A stretch of DNA of 7,384 nucleotides from Gemmatimonadota bacterium. GTDB taxonomy: Bacteria; Gemmatimonadota; Gemmatimonadetes; Gemmatimonadales; GWC2-71-9. The position numbers and the translations under genes were made by a program. The notes under the pieces were generated by a model, which saw nothing but the letters and a program-made list of their open reading frames with translations, was not told the DNA's origin and made no database searches. The stretch's first letter is position 1, and each line of letters opens with the position of its first letter. Below, piece after piece: positions 1-6,997 of the stretch. The stretch lies in contig JAHEFN010000115.1 of NCBI GenBank assembly GCA_024640185.1, positions 1 to 7,384 of the forward strand. The letters run 5' to 3'.

Positions 1-803
1 CCGTGGATCCGCTTGAGGACCCGGTCGGCCACGAGGGTCAGCGAGTCACCGTCGGACAACGGCACGACCTCTGGTCGTCGTGCCATCTCGAGCGGTCCGC
101 CCTGGTCGGGAAGACGGGCGGCGACGGCCGGCCTGAGGAGCATGAGCCCCGGGAGCATGGTCAGGCCTGCGGGCATGGGGACGGTGGTCCACCCATCAGA
201 CGTGGGCATCGGATGGTCGTGGGTGGGCTCCGTGGCAGCTCGGAACTCCGCCGCGCTGACATCGACGATGCCGGCGGCAAACTGCTGGAAGTCCGGTGGC
301 TGCAGCCTCGTGCTCGGGGAGCCGCCCCGGAGGACCAGCCGCCCGGTCCGTTCAGGCACGTCCGCCGACGGCTCCGCGCTGACCACCAGAACAAATTGCT
401 CGAAGGCGACCTCACCGAGCACCGTCACCCCGTTGGCGACCGGACCCAATCTCACCCACTCCGAGAAGAGCGGGGTCGTGGCCCAGGCGACATACGTCCT
501 GGCGCGCGCATCGACCTCCCGCGGCGATGGCAGCCCGGCCAGCACCAGCCGGGGGCGATAGCGGATGATCCCGTCCCGGGTGACCGGCAGCGTGAAGGGA
601 CCGGGGGCGAGATCGAGGATCGCGTGACCCGTCACCCCGTTGGGCGTCCCCGGTGCGGCGACCAACTCGAGACAGTAGAGATCGGCCGAGGGCAGGCCCG
701 GCAGGGTGCTGCGACAGGGATCGGCCACCTGGTGCTGGGCGGCGATCGGCGCGGCGAGCAGCGCCAGCGCGAGGGCAGGCCGGGAGCATCGGAGAGGCAT
801 CAT
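1..803 (-). CDS. Exported protein, N-terminal part; probable multicopper-oxidase-like protein with an extra N-terminal domain (cut by window edge)
   Basis: An open minus-strand frame of 267 codons plus two bases that leaves the left edge without a stop. It begins at paired ATG codons (803 or 800), 11 bases after the ankyrin gene's stop. Residues 1-22 look like a Sec signal peptide: arginines at 5 and 9, a hydrophobic core (ALALALLAAPIAA) and likely cleavage near Ala22. Cys30 and Cys44 flank the start of the mature protein and could form a disulfide. Residues 45-165 look beta-rich and include the stretch RTYVAWATTP near 102; I do not recognise this domain. Residues 194-225 are rich in His, Met and Pro (HDHPMP, VPMPAGLTMLPG). 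From about 245 the sequence VVPLSDGDSLTLVADRV resembles the opening of a multicopper oxidase first cupredoxin domain, where a DGD(S/T)(L/V)xL strand is common. The copper-binding HxH motifs would lie beyond the edge, so the oxidase call is inference. No strong ribosome binding site is seen, so coupling to the upstream gene is likely. Confidence 0.6.
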   Translation of the reverse strand, partial: MMPLRCSRPALALALLAAPIAAQHQVADPCRSTLPGLPSADLYCLELVAAPGTPNGVTGHAILDLAPGPFTLPVTRDGIIRYRPRLVLAGLPSPREVDARARTYVAWATTPLFSEWVRLGPVANGVTVLGEVAFEQFVLVVSAEPSADVPERTGRLVLRGGSPSTRLQPPDFQQFAAGIVDVSAAEFRAATEPTHDHPMPTSDGWTTVPMPAGLTMLPGLMLLRPAVAARLPDQGGPLEMARRPEVVPLSDGDSLTLVADRVLKRIH

Positions 804-814
804 CAAGGGTAACG

Positions 815-1549
815 TCAGATCTCCGACCGTGCCCCCGCGGCCGCGAGCCGCGCCATGATCTGCTGATGTCCCCCAAGCCGGGCGAAGGTGATGGCGGTGT
901 AGCCCTCGGGCGAGGTGGTGGCGAGATCGGGCCGGACGTCGATACCCAGCAGGGCGGAAACCATCGCCGACCGACCCCACCGTGCCGCCACGGCGAGGGC
1001 ATGGTAGCCGGTGCGGTTGGGGATCTCGCGAGCACGACGTAGCTGACGGATCTCATCGGGCGTGCCGTGCAAGGCGACATACATCATGCCGAGCGAGAGG
1101 AGTTCACCGTCGAGGACCTCGTGCCACTTGGGTGCCTGTCCCTGTCGCCGCCCCTCAAGCGACTGCATCCACTCCCGAACCCGCTCCCCACCACCGGCTG
1201 ACTGAATCGCCTGCACCAGCAGCCGGTCGAGGATGGCGGGGCGATCGTCGAGCATCGCCAAGTCGTAGCCGCTATGTCCCGTCCCGTCGCGCAAGGACGG
1301 GTCGGCCCCCGAAACCAGCAACTCGGCGACCATGGTGTCGCGGCCGAGGCGAATCGCCTGGTGAAGCGCCAACTCCCCGGTCGAGGATTCGAGATTGGCC
1401 GCGACGCCCTCGGTCAGCATTCGCAGGACCAACGGCAACGAGTCCTGCGCGACGGCCATCACCAGGCGATCGCCAGGGGGCGGCGACGGTGCGGCCGGCG
1501 TACACGCCAGCCACACGATCATCGCCCCTGGCCACCAGAATCGGTGCAT
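815..1549 (-). CDS. Exported ankyrin-repeat protein, possible lipoprotein
   Basis: A 244-residue protein. The N-terminus (Arg3, hydrophobic to residue 15, then Cys16 in VWLAC, then a Pro/Ser-rich linker 17-26) reads as an export signal. Cys16 may be a lipidation site, but Trp at -3 makes the lipobox imperfect. Ankyrin-type helix pairs follow: about 26-54, 57-89 (the clearest, with TGELALHQAIRLGR and ELLVSGADPSL) and 90-117. A Gln/Arg/Gly-containing insert spans about 118-145. A degenerate unit covers 146-178, and two more cover 180-211 (TGYHALAVAARWGR) and 214-244 (EGYTAITFARLGG). Ankyrin repeats bind other proteins and have no enzymatic role, so the partner is unknown. The start overlaps the stop of the DUF6526 gene by one base (TGATG) and no separate ribosome binding site is seen, which points to translational coupling. 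The next gene, 11 bases downstream, also encodes an exported protein, so a periplasmic partnership is plausible but unproven. Confidence 0.85.
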   Translation of the reverse strand: MHRFWWPGAMIVWLACTPAAPSPPPGDRLVMAVAQDSLPLVLRMLTEGVAANLESSTGELALHQAIRLGRDTMVAELLVSGADPSLRDGTGHSGYDLAMLDDRPAILDRLLVQAIQSAGGGERVREWMQSLEGRRQGQAPKWHEVLDGELLSLGMMYVALHGTPDEIRQLRRAREIPNRTGYHALAVAARWGRSAMVSALLGIDVRPDLATTSPEGYTAITFARLGGHQQIMARLAAAGARSEI

Positions 1550-1989
1550 CAGACGCGCTGGTGGTCCGGGCGCCAGTGCTTCACCCGCGCCTTGATCTCC
1601 TTGCGATCCGTGATCCCCTCATCGAGCACGGCCTTGACGAGGGCTGGCAGCTCATCGTCACTGGCGAAGCGAAGTCCGACCATCTGTCCCACCGTGAGGC
1701 CCTCGATCTGGCCCTGCATCTCGGCCGGGAGCAGGCGAGCCATCCGGATCCGCTCCTCGAGTCGAATGAGGCGATCCTGCACCCCGAGGGCATAGAGCCG
1801 CGCGAGGAAGGCGATCACCAGGATCGCGAAGGCCACGGCGGCGGCAAAAGCCGTCGAGAGCCCCGGAGCCTTGACCGCCGCGATGACGGCTACCACGACG
1901 TGCGCCATCAACAGCGGGACGGCGACAAAGTGAAATGGTGGCGACCACCGGGCGTGGCTGGCGGCGGACTGCGGGGCGGTATCGGCCAT
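1549..1989 (-). CDS. DUF6526 family membrane protein
   Basis: A 146-residue protein that I recognise as a DUF6526-type protein, whose function is not known. The N-terminus carries a SHARWSPPFHF motif (11-21). Two hydrophobic helices follow at about 20-40 and 45-63, so both ends should lie on the same side of the membrane. After them comes a basic/acidic amphipathic stretch (RLYALGVQDRLIRLEERIRMARLLP, 64-88). The C-terminal part has the conserved-looking FASDDELPALV (108-118) and ends in a WRPDHQRV tail. Length is normal for the family as I remember it. The ATG at 1989 has an AAGGA ribosome binding site eight bases upstream. The stop shares one base with the ankyrin gene's start. A 59-base gap to the acetyltransferase upstream is the widest on the minus strand, so a minor internal promoter is possible, but I could not identify one. 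Confidence 0.85.
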   Translation of the reverse strand: MADTAPQSAASHARWSPPFHFVAVPLLMAHVVVAVIAAVKAPGLSTAFAAAVAFAILVIAFLARLYALGVQDRLIRLEERIRMARLLPAEMQGQIEGLTVGQMVGLRFASDDELPALVKAVLDEGITDRKEIKARVKHWRPDHQRV

Positions 1990-1997
1990 CGGAGGAT

Positions 1998-2002
1998 TCC
2001 TT
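1998..2002 (-). promoter_or_regulatory. Ribosome binding site of the DUF6526 gene
   Basis: Read on the minus strand this is AAGGA, eight bases before the ATG at 1989. It is one of the better Shine-Dalgarno matches in the window and supports independent initiation after the 59-base gap. Confidence 0.6.
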
Positions 2003-2048
2003 GGAGGGGGAGAACAGGTGAAACGTCAGCAGGTATCGGGCGGTTCCG

Positions 2049-2534
2049 TCAGCCGGGCGGACGGGCCAGCGCCTCGAGTGCCGCACCGGTCATCCGGTTG
2101 GTGATCCAATCATCGAGCGGAACGGCGCCGAGCGATCGATAGAATCCGATCGCGGACGCATTCCAATCGAGCACCGCCCACTCGAGTCGGCCACAGTCAC
2201 GCTCGATGGCGATCTGGGCCAGCCGACGGAGCAGCGCCTTGCCGATGCCATTGCCACGAAGCTCCGGCCGCACGAAGAGATCCTCGAGCCAGAGGCCGCG
2301 GCGGGCGAGGAAGGTCGAGTAGGTGTGAAAATACAAGGCAAAGCCTGCCGGCTTGCCGTCCCACTCGGCGATGATGACCTCGGCATCGGGCGAGGCACCG
2401 AACAGCGACGCGGTGAGTTGCGCCTCGGTGGCGACACAGGCCTCCGCCAGGCGCTCATAGTCGGCGAGCGCCCGGATCAGGTCGAGGATCAGGGGGGTGT
2501 CGGCCGACATGGCCTGACGAATGGTGACGGGCAT
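2049..2534 (-). CDS. GNAT-family N-acetyltransferase, diamine/spermidine acetyltransferase-like
   Basis: A 161-residue cytoplasmic GNAT enzyme expected to move an acetyl group from acetyl-CoA to an amine. The N-terminus (MPVTIRQAMSADTPLILDLI) is a typical GNAT beta1-alpha1 opening. Residues 53-73 (VIIAEWDGKPAGFALYFH) are the central strands. LWLEDLFVRPELRG (81-94) leads into the acetyl-CoA pyrophosphate loop RGNGIG (93-98), matching the R/Q-x-x-G-x-G/A signature. DWNASAIGFYRSLGA (123-137) is the motif-B region, with Tyr132 at the place where many GNATs have the general acid. The pattern (ALADYERL, YFHTYSTF, LEDLFVRP) is close to the spermidine/spermine acetyltransferase-like branch, but the substrate cannot be read from the sequence. 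The frame extends 20 codons upstream to an ATG at 2594. I chose 2534 because the protein fold begins there, the longer start would lie inside the preceding gene, and GGGGG precedes the ATG by seven bases. Confidence 0.88.
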   Translation of the reverse strand: MPVTIRQAMSADTPLILDLIRALADYERLAEACVATEAQLTASLFGASPDAEVIIAEWDGKPAGFALYFHTYSTFLARRGLWLEDLFVRPELRGNGIGKALLRRLAQIAIERDCGRLEWAVLDWNASAIGFYRSLGAVPLDDWITNRMTGAALEALARPPG

Positions 2535-2556
2535 CAGCGGACCCCCAACCTGGTGA

Positions 2557-3570
2557 TCATCCACGAATCGCTGCCTGGAACCAGCCCAGCGCAATCAGCA
2601 CCGCAGCCGCCTTCCCCCACCGTGGCCACCGTGACCAGAGCACTGCCGTCGAGACGACGAGTGCGAGTGCCCCGACGACGGCCAGCGGGAAGACCGTCTC
2701 CAAGCGCGGCGGCGGCGTGGCCGGCATGAGAAGCCAGAGCCCAGCCAACCCCAGAGCAATCGCCACGGCGAGGACCCACGCCGCACCGAGAAAGCGGCGG
2801 GTGACCGCGTCGGGGGTGGCATCGCCTGCCGGCCGCCTCCAGGCCGTGACCATCACCGCCACACAGATCAGGGTGAGGTCTGCGACAGCGAACCAGCGCA
2901 ATGCCGGCGTCTGCAGTGAGGGTGCCAGCTGGTCACCGAGCACCGACCCCGCCGACTGCAACCCCCGGTCGAAGCCACCGCGCCAGCCGGGCACCCCGGC
3001 ATCGAGCCAAGCGTGCCCCAGGCGGAGCGCGGCGATCATCGAAAGCCCGAGGGGCAGGGTGGCCAGGGCGATCCGTGGCCCGATGCCGTTGCCTTCCCGA
3101 CCGCGGACCACCGCCGCCCAGCCGATGGCCGCGATCGGCAAACCGGCGGCGGAGGGAGCGACATGCACCGCCGCGATCGCGGCCAGGGCCCCGTAGGCAA
3201 TCGACCAGCGTGGCGCGTGCAGCATCAGGGCCAACATCATCAGAGTGATCGCCGTCAGGGGCGGTCCGGTGAGGGAGTCGTGGTGCAACTCCAGGAAGCC
3301 GGGCAACGCGAAGACCATCAGCGCGGCGACGACCGCGGCAGTCATCCCGGCAGCCGCGTCGACCAACGAGAAGGCCAGGGCGATGGTGAGGCCGGCAGAG
3401 AGCGCGGTCAACAGCGGCCCGAGCGTGGTAGCCCACGGCTCGCTGAGGCCCACCACGTAAAACAGTTGATCCGAGCTGGCGTGCCACCAGACCAGCCCGC
3501 CGGCGATCAGGAACGCCAAGACGGCACGGCCGATGGGGCGGCTCAGCGGCGGACTCCATCGGGATACCAC
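2557..3570 (-). CDS. Polytopic membrane protein of unknown function, possibly glycosyltransferase-C-like
   Basis: A 337-residue, strongly hydrophobic protein with about 10-11 predicted transmembrane segments by eye (near 14-30, 48-70, 72-92, 104-118, 122-138, 140-156, 167-184, 225-244, 258-282, 293-312 and 319-334). The first external loop (about 31-46) holds SSDQLFYVVGLSEPW with an acidic residue. The stretch LPGFLELHHDSLTGPPLTA (89-107) is the most motif-like part, with paired His and Asp. The overall rhythm recalls glycosyltransferase-C (ArnT/mannosyltransferase-like) proteins, but the protein is short for them and the diagnostic acidic pair is not convincing, so function stays unknown. 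The start is a GTG lying 28 bases inside the end of fadJ; G-rich bases sit only four to five bases upstream. I see no in-frame ATG before residue 75, so this is the best start. The gene ends 22 bases before the acetyltransferase. Overlap with fadJ suggests cotranscription with beta-oxidation genes. Confidence 0.8.
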   Translation of the reverse strand: MVSRWSPPLSRPIGRAVLAFLIAGGLVWWHASSDQLFYVVGLSEPWATTLGPLLTALSAGLTIALAFSLVDAAAGMTAAVVAALMVFALPGFLELHHDSLTGPPLTAITLMMLALMLHAPRWSIAYGALAAIAAVHVAPSAAGLPIAAIGWAAVVRGREGNGIGPRIALATLPLGLSMIAALRLGHAWLDAGVPGWRGGFDRGLQSAGSVLGDQLAPSLQTPALRWFAVADLTLICVAVMVTAWRRPAGDATPDAVTRRFLGAAWVLAVAIALGLAGLWLLMPATPPPRLETVFPLAVVGALALVVSTAVLWSRWPRWGKAAAVLIALGWFQAAIRG

Positions 3571-5681
3571 TGGGCCCCCGATCGCGCCATCTCGATCAGC
3601 ACTGGCGCCGGCGTGAACCGCGGGCCGTGTGACTGCGCCAGCCGTTCGAGGGTCGCGACAGCCTCGCCCGCCCCCAATGCATCGAGCGTCCTGAGCGGGC
3701 CACCTCGGAATGGTGGGAAGCCGATCCCGAAGACCGCACCGATGTCGGCGTCGCGCGGGGTGCGGACCACACCCTCACTCATGGCCATTGCCGCTTCATT
3801 GAGCATCGCAAAGACCAGGCGGTCGCGGACCCGATCGACGTTGACCGACTCGGCACGCCGCACGCCGAGGAGCCGAAAGACGCTCGCATCGGGGCCGGCC
3901 TTGTGCCCGTTCTTGTAGAGATAGAAGCCGCGCCCGTTCTTGCGCCCCAAGCGGTCATCGCCACGCATCAGGCCGATGACCCGAGACGGTGCCAAGCGAG
4001 ACCCGAATGCTTGATGCATCACCTTGCCGGCCTTTTCGCCCACATCGAGGCCGACCTCATCGAGCAGGGCCACCGGGCCGACCGGAAAGCCCCAGTCGGT
4101 CATCGCGGCATCGATCGTCTCGATCGGCACCCCGTCCTCGAGCAGGTAGCCCGCCTCGTTGAGGTACGGCAACAGGATACGGTTGACCCAGAAGCCCGGC
4201 GAGTCGGCCACCACGATGACCGTCTTCCCCATCCGTCGCCCAAATCGCACGGCCGTGACCACGGGATCGACGCCGGTCCCCTCGTGGGGGATCACCTCCA
4301 GCAACGGCATCTTCTCGACCGGCGAGAAGAAGTGCATCCCCAACACGCGCTCCGGGTGTGCCGCCCCCGCAGCGATGTCGCCGATCGGAATCGTCGAGGT
4401 GTTGGTCGCGATCACGGTCGAGGCCGGCACCGCACGCTCGACGTCGGCGAGCACCTGACGCTTGACGTCGAGATCCTCGAAGACCGCCTCGATGATCACC
4501 TCGGCCCCGGCAAACCCCGACCAATCACCGGTACCGGTGATCAGCGCACGCTGACGCTCGAACTCCTGGGGCGTCATCCGGCGGCGTTCCACTCGCTTCT
4601 CGAGGAGTCGGGTCGCGGCACGGATCCCCTTCCCCACCCTGGGGAGTTCGGCATCCTTGAGTCGGACCTGCACCCCGGCCTGCATCGCGGCCGTGCCGGC
4701 GATGCCGGCCCCCATGAAGCCACTGCCGATCACGCCGAGGCGATGCACCGGGGTGGCCGTGGCCATCCCGGATGGCACCCCGTCGTCCTTCTTGAGCGCC
4801 GTGGTCGCGAAGAAGATTTCGACCAACCGCCGCGACACATCGGTCATGGCGAGTTGACCGAACGCCTTGGCCTCCGCATCGATACCGCGCGTCATGCCGT
4901 GCTCGAGGCCAGCGCGCACGACCTCGATCGCCTGCAACGGTGCGGGGTAGTGTTCGCCCGTCTTGTTGATGACCTGCTCGCGAGCCTTGCGATAGACCAC
5001 CATTCGCCCGAGTGGCGTGCCGTCGAACAGCCGGTCCACCACCGAGCGACGACGCTTCGGGCGGCGTTCGCCTCGGGCGAACCGTTCGGCCGCCGCCACG
5101 GCGATCTCGACCAGGATCGATTCCGGCACCACCTCATCGGCAAGGCCCAGGCGCTGCGCCTTGCGCGCCGAGACGCTGCGACCGGTGAGGATCATCTCGA
5201 AGGCCGCCCGGGCGCCGATCAGCCGCGGGAGCCGGTTGGAACCACCGGCTCCCGGGATCAACCCCAACTGCACCTCGGGAAGGCCGAGCTGGGTCTTGGG
5301 ATGGTCAGAGAGGACCCGATAGCGGCAGGCCAGCGCCAGCTCGAGGCCGCCACCGAGGCAGGCGCCGTGGATCGCCGCGACGACCGGCTTCGGCGACTCG
5401 GCCACCCGTTGCATCATCAGCTGGCCATCGCGTGAGAGCCGGGTCGCCTCATCGCTGTCCTGCAACCGGACGAACTCCTCGATATCCGCCCCTGCGATGA
5501 ACGTGTCGGGCTTCCCCGAACGGAGGACGATCGCCTTGACGACCTCGTCGTGTGCCAGACGATCGAGCAGTTCCTCGAACTCCCACCCGACGGCCTGGGA
5601 AATCTTGTTGACCGATTCGTTGGGCAGGTCGAAGGTGACCACGGCGACGGCGCCGACATGCTGGGTGAGAAAGGAGGTCAT
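3543..5681 (-). CDS. fadJ: Fatty acid oxidation complex alpha subunit: enoyl-CoA hydratase / 3-hydroxyacyl-CoA dehydrogenase
   Basis: A 712-residue bifunctional beta-oxidation enzyme that hydrates trans-2-enoyl-CoA and then oxidises (S)-3-hydroxyacyl-CoA with NAD+; the cytoplasmic partner is the thiolase encoded just upstream. Residues 1-190 form the crotonase domain: oxyanion-hole segment FIAGADIEEF (61-70), CLGGGLELALACR (108-120) with Glu114, and LPEVQLGLIPGAGG (134-147) with Glu136. These are the two glutamates expected for hydratase activity. The NAD-binding domain starts near 313 with GSGFMGAGIAG (319-329), followed by IIEAVFEDLDVKR (396-408) and ATNTSTIPI (425-433). GMHFFSPVEKMPLLEVI (448-464) holds catalytic His450 and Glu462. 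The C-terminal dehydrogenase domain begins at DSPGFWVNRILLPY (493-506); a second C-terminal repeat spans about 618-700 (FGIGFPPFRGGP). Length matches E. coli FadJ (714) better than FadB (729). The frame stays open 60 codons upstream, but ATG 5681 has a GGAG at eight bases and an ATGA overlap with fadI. Confidence 0.95.
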   Translation of the reverse strand: MTSFLTQHVGAVAVVTFDLPNESVNKISQAVGWEFEELLDRLAHDEVVKAIVLRSGKPDTFIAGADIEEFVRLQDSDEATRLSRDGQLMMQRVAESPKPVVAAIHGACLGGGLELALACRYRVLSDHPKTQLGLPEVQLGLIPGAGGSNRLPRLIGARAAFEMILTGRSVSARKAQRLGLADEVVPESILVEIAVAAAERFARGERRPKRRRSVVDRLFDGTPLGRMVVYRKAREQVINKTGEHYPAPLQAIEVVRAGLEHGMTRGIDAEAKAFGQLAMTDVSRRLVEIFFATTALKKDDGVPSGMATATPVHRLGVIGSGFMGAGIAGTAAMQAGVQVRLKDAELPRVGKGIRAATRLLEKRVERRRMTPQEFERQRALITGTGDWSGFAGAEVIIEAVFEDLDVKRQVLADVERAVPASTVIATNTSTIPIGDIAAGAAHPERVLGMHFFSPVEKMPLLEVIPHEGTGVDPVVTAVRFGRRMGKTVIVVADSPGFWVNRILLPYLNEAGYLLEDGVPIETIDAAMTDWGFPVGPVALLDEVGLDVGEKAGKVMHQAFGSRLAPSRVIGLMRGDDRLGRKNGRGFYLYKNGHKAGPDASVFRLLGVRRAESVNVDRVRDRLVFAMLNEAAMAMSEGVVRTPRDADIGAVFGIGFPPFRGGPLRTLDALGAGEAVATLERLAQSHGPRFTPAPVLIEMARSGAQWYPDGVRR
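4524..4541. repeat. Perfect 18-bp palindrome inside fadJ
   Basis: ATCACCGGTACCGGTGAT reads identically on both strands with no spacer. In fadJ it encodes Ile-Thr-Gly-Thr-Gly-Asp (residues 381-386), and the alternating ACC GGT codons by themselves create most of the symmetry. It is a real sequence feature with no assigned function, and may be chance. Confidence 0.5.
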
Positions 5682-6976
5682 GCCACTCGCTCCAGGATCA
5701 TGGCGTAGCCCATGCCACCCTGGGCGCAGATCGAGATCAACCCGAACTCGACGTCTTGACGGACCATCGCATTGGCGAGCGAGGTCACCATCCGGGCGCC
5801 GGTCGCGGCGAAGGGATGACCGATCGCCAGCGAGCCACCCATCAGGTTGGCTCGTCCCCAATCCACCTCACCGACCGGTGCCGACAGCCCCAGTCGATCG
5901 GCCCAATCCGGCGAAGCCCACGCCCGGACGTTCGAGAGGACCTGGGCCGCGAAGGCCTCGTGGATCTCCACCAATCCGATGTCCTGCCAACCCAGTCCGG
6001 CGCGTGCCAAGACCCTTGGCACCGCGAACACCGGCCCCATCAGCAACTGCCAGCCGGGATCGACGGCGGCCACGGCATAGCTGCGGATCGCCACCTTGGG
6101 AGTGTAGCCGAGCGCCAGTGCCTTCTCCTCGCGCATCAACAGCACGGTGGCTGCCCCATCGGTCAACGGCGAGGCGTTGCCGGCGGTGACGCTGCCGTAG
6201 TGCCGATCGAAGACCGGTCGCAACTTCGCCAACGCATCGAGGGAGGTATCGGCCCGGACCAGGTTGTCGTCGGTGACCACTTCGTCACCGTTTCGACCCC
6301 CGAACCACGGTGCGATCTCATCGGTCAACCGCCCGTCGCGGGTCGCGGCCGCGGCGCGCTGGTGACTCATCAGCGCATAGGCATCCTGGTCGGCGCGGGA
6401 GATCCGGTTCTCCTTGGCCATCTTCTCGGCCGACTGCCCCATCGATTCCCCGGTGCTCGGCTCGGCGATGGCTGGCGCCACCGGCTTCAGGTCACGGAAG
6501 CGAAGCTGGCCCAGGGCACCGATCCGCCCAAGGACCGACTTGGCCCTCGATGCCTTGGTCAGGATCTCGGCGAATCGCCGGGTATGCAGGATCGGCACAT
6601 CCGAGAGCACCTCGACCCCGCCCGCGAGCACGACGTCGGCGTGACCAGCATGGATCTGGTCGGCGGCGTTGGTGATCGCCTGCGCCCCTGAGGCACACGC
6701 CCGATTGAGGGTGTAGGCCGGGATGGTGCGGGGGAATTGGGGGAGGAGGGAGATCTCCCGGGCGACGTTGGGCACCTGGGGGGAGGGGACCACCTGCCCG
6801 TAGATCACCTCATCGACCTCATCCCCGCGCAACTCCGTCCGATAGAGGAGCTCCCGGGTGCAATGTCGGGCGAGCTCAGCCGCCGTGGTGTCCTTGAGCA
6901 CCGTCCCGGCCTTGGCGAACGGGGTCCGGAGCCCCGCGACGACGACAGCTCGCCGGCCGATCGGGATGGGGTTCAT
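5678..6976 (-). CDS. fadI: 3-ketoacyl-CoA thiolase, fatty acid oxidation complex beta subunit
   Basis: A 432-residue thiolase that cleaves 3-ketoacyl-CoA with CoA to release acetyl-CoA, the last step of each beta-oxidation round. The nucleophile is Cys94 in NRACASGAQA (91-100). His339 lies in EIHEAFAAQ (337-345), His387 in AIGHPFAATGAR (384-395), and Cys417 in ICAQGGMG (416-423); all four thiolase signature elements are intact. TGESMGQSAEKMAKENRISR (175-194) and the insert around 140-170 resemble FadI rather than the shorter FadA, and the length fits FadI (436 in E. coli). The frame runs 37 codons further upstream, but that part has no thiolase character and would cross the divergent gene's start, so ATG 6976 is chosen; the family N-terminus (RRAVVVAGLRTPFAKAGT) begins there. 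No clear Shine-Dalgarno precedes it. It is first in the minus-strand run and overlaps fadJ by ATGA. Its control region is shared with the divergent kgd-like gene. Confidence 0.95.
   Translation of the reverse strand: MNPIPIGRRAVVVAGLRTPFAKAGTVLKDTTAAELARHCTRELLYRTELRGDEVDEVIYGQVVPSPQVPNVAREISLLPQFPRTIPAYTLNRACASGAQAITNAADQIHAGHADVVLAGGVEVLSDVPILHTRRFAEILTKASRAKSVLGRIGALGQLRFRDLKPVAPAIAEPSTGESMGQSAEKMAKENRISRADQDAYALMSHQRAAAATRDGRLTDEIAPWFGGRNGDEVVTDDNLVRADTSLDALAKLRPVFDRHYGSVTAGNASPLTDGAATVLLMREEKALALGYTPKVAIRSYAVAAVDPGWQLLMGPVFAVPRVLARAGLGWQDIGLVEIHEAFAAQVLSNVRAWASPDWADRLGLSAPVGEVDWGRANLMGGSLAIGHPFAATGARMVTSLANAMVRQDVEFGLISICAQGGMGYAMILERVA
5690..5693 (-). promoter_or_regulatory. Ribosome binding site of fadJ, inside the end of fadI
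   Basis: Read on the minus strand this is GGAG, eight bases before the ATG at 5681. It decides the fadJ start in favour of 5681 over the in-frame start 60 codons upstream, and fits translational coupling with fadI. Confidence 0.65.
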
Positions 6977-6997
6977 GCCGAAAGGTAAGGCGGAGAT

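Noticed and set aside
3..812. A 269-codon plus-strand open frame at the left end
   Set aside because: The minus-strand frame has a signal peptide and ordered protein composition. The plus frame is Gly/Arg/His-rich shadow sequence.
412..1080. A 222-codon minus-strand frame spanning the end of the ankyrin gene and the exported protein gene
   Set aside because: It is Arg/Pro/Ser-rich, out of frame with both neighbours, and matches no family; the ankyrin repeats and signal peptide favour the other frames.
1990..2048. The 59-base gap between the acetyltransferase and DUF6526 genes as a possible promoter or terminator
   Set aside because: No -35/-10 pair and no hairpin followed by a T-run could be seen on the minus strand; only the DUF6526 ribosome binding site is supported.
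982..2142. A 386-codon plus-strand open frame
   Set aside because: It crosses the ankyrin, DUF6526 and acetyltransferase genes, its translation is Arg/Pro-rich and low in complexity, and it has no domain or good ribosome binding site.
2535..2594. A 20-residue N-terminal extension of the acetyltransferase
   Set aside because: It lies partly within the preceding membrane protein gene and precedes the normal GNAT N-terminus.
5066..5082. A 7-3-7 inverted repeat, GTTCGCC-TCG-GGCGAAC, inside fadJ
   Set aside because: Short GC-rich hairpins of this size are expected by chance in such coding sequence, and no T-tract follows to suggest a terminator.
3903..5435. A 510-codon open frame on the plus strand opposite fadJ
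   Set aside because: The fadJ product on the other strand has full catalytic motifs throughout. The plus-strand translation is His/Arg/Asp-rich with no recognisable domain, which is the usual antisense shadow in GC-rich genes.
5682..5861. A 60-residue N-terminal extension of fadJ
   Set aside because: It is Arg/Asp/Gly-rich, lies wholly inside fadI, and the ATG at 5681 has a ribosome binding site and begins the crotonase domain.
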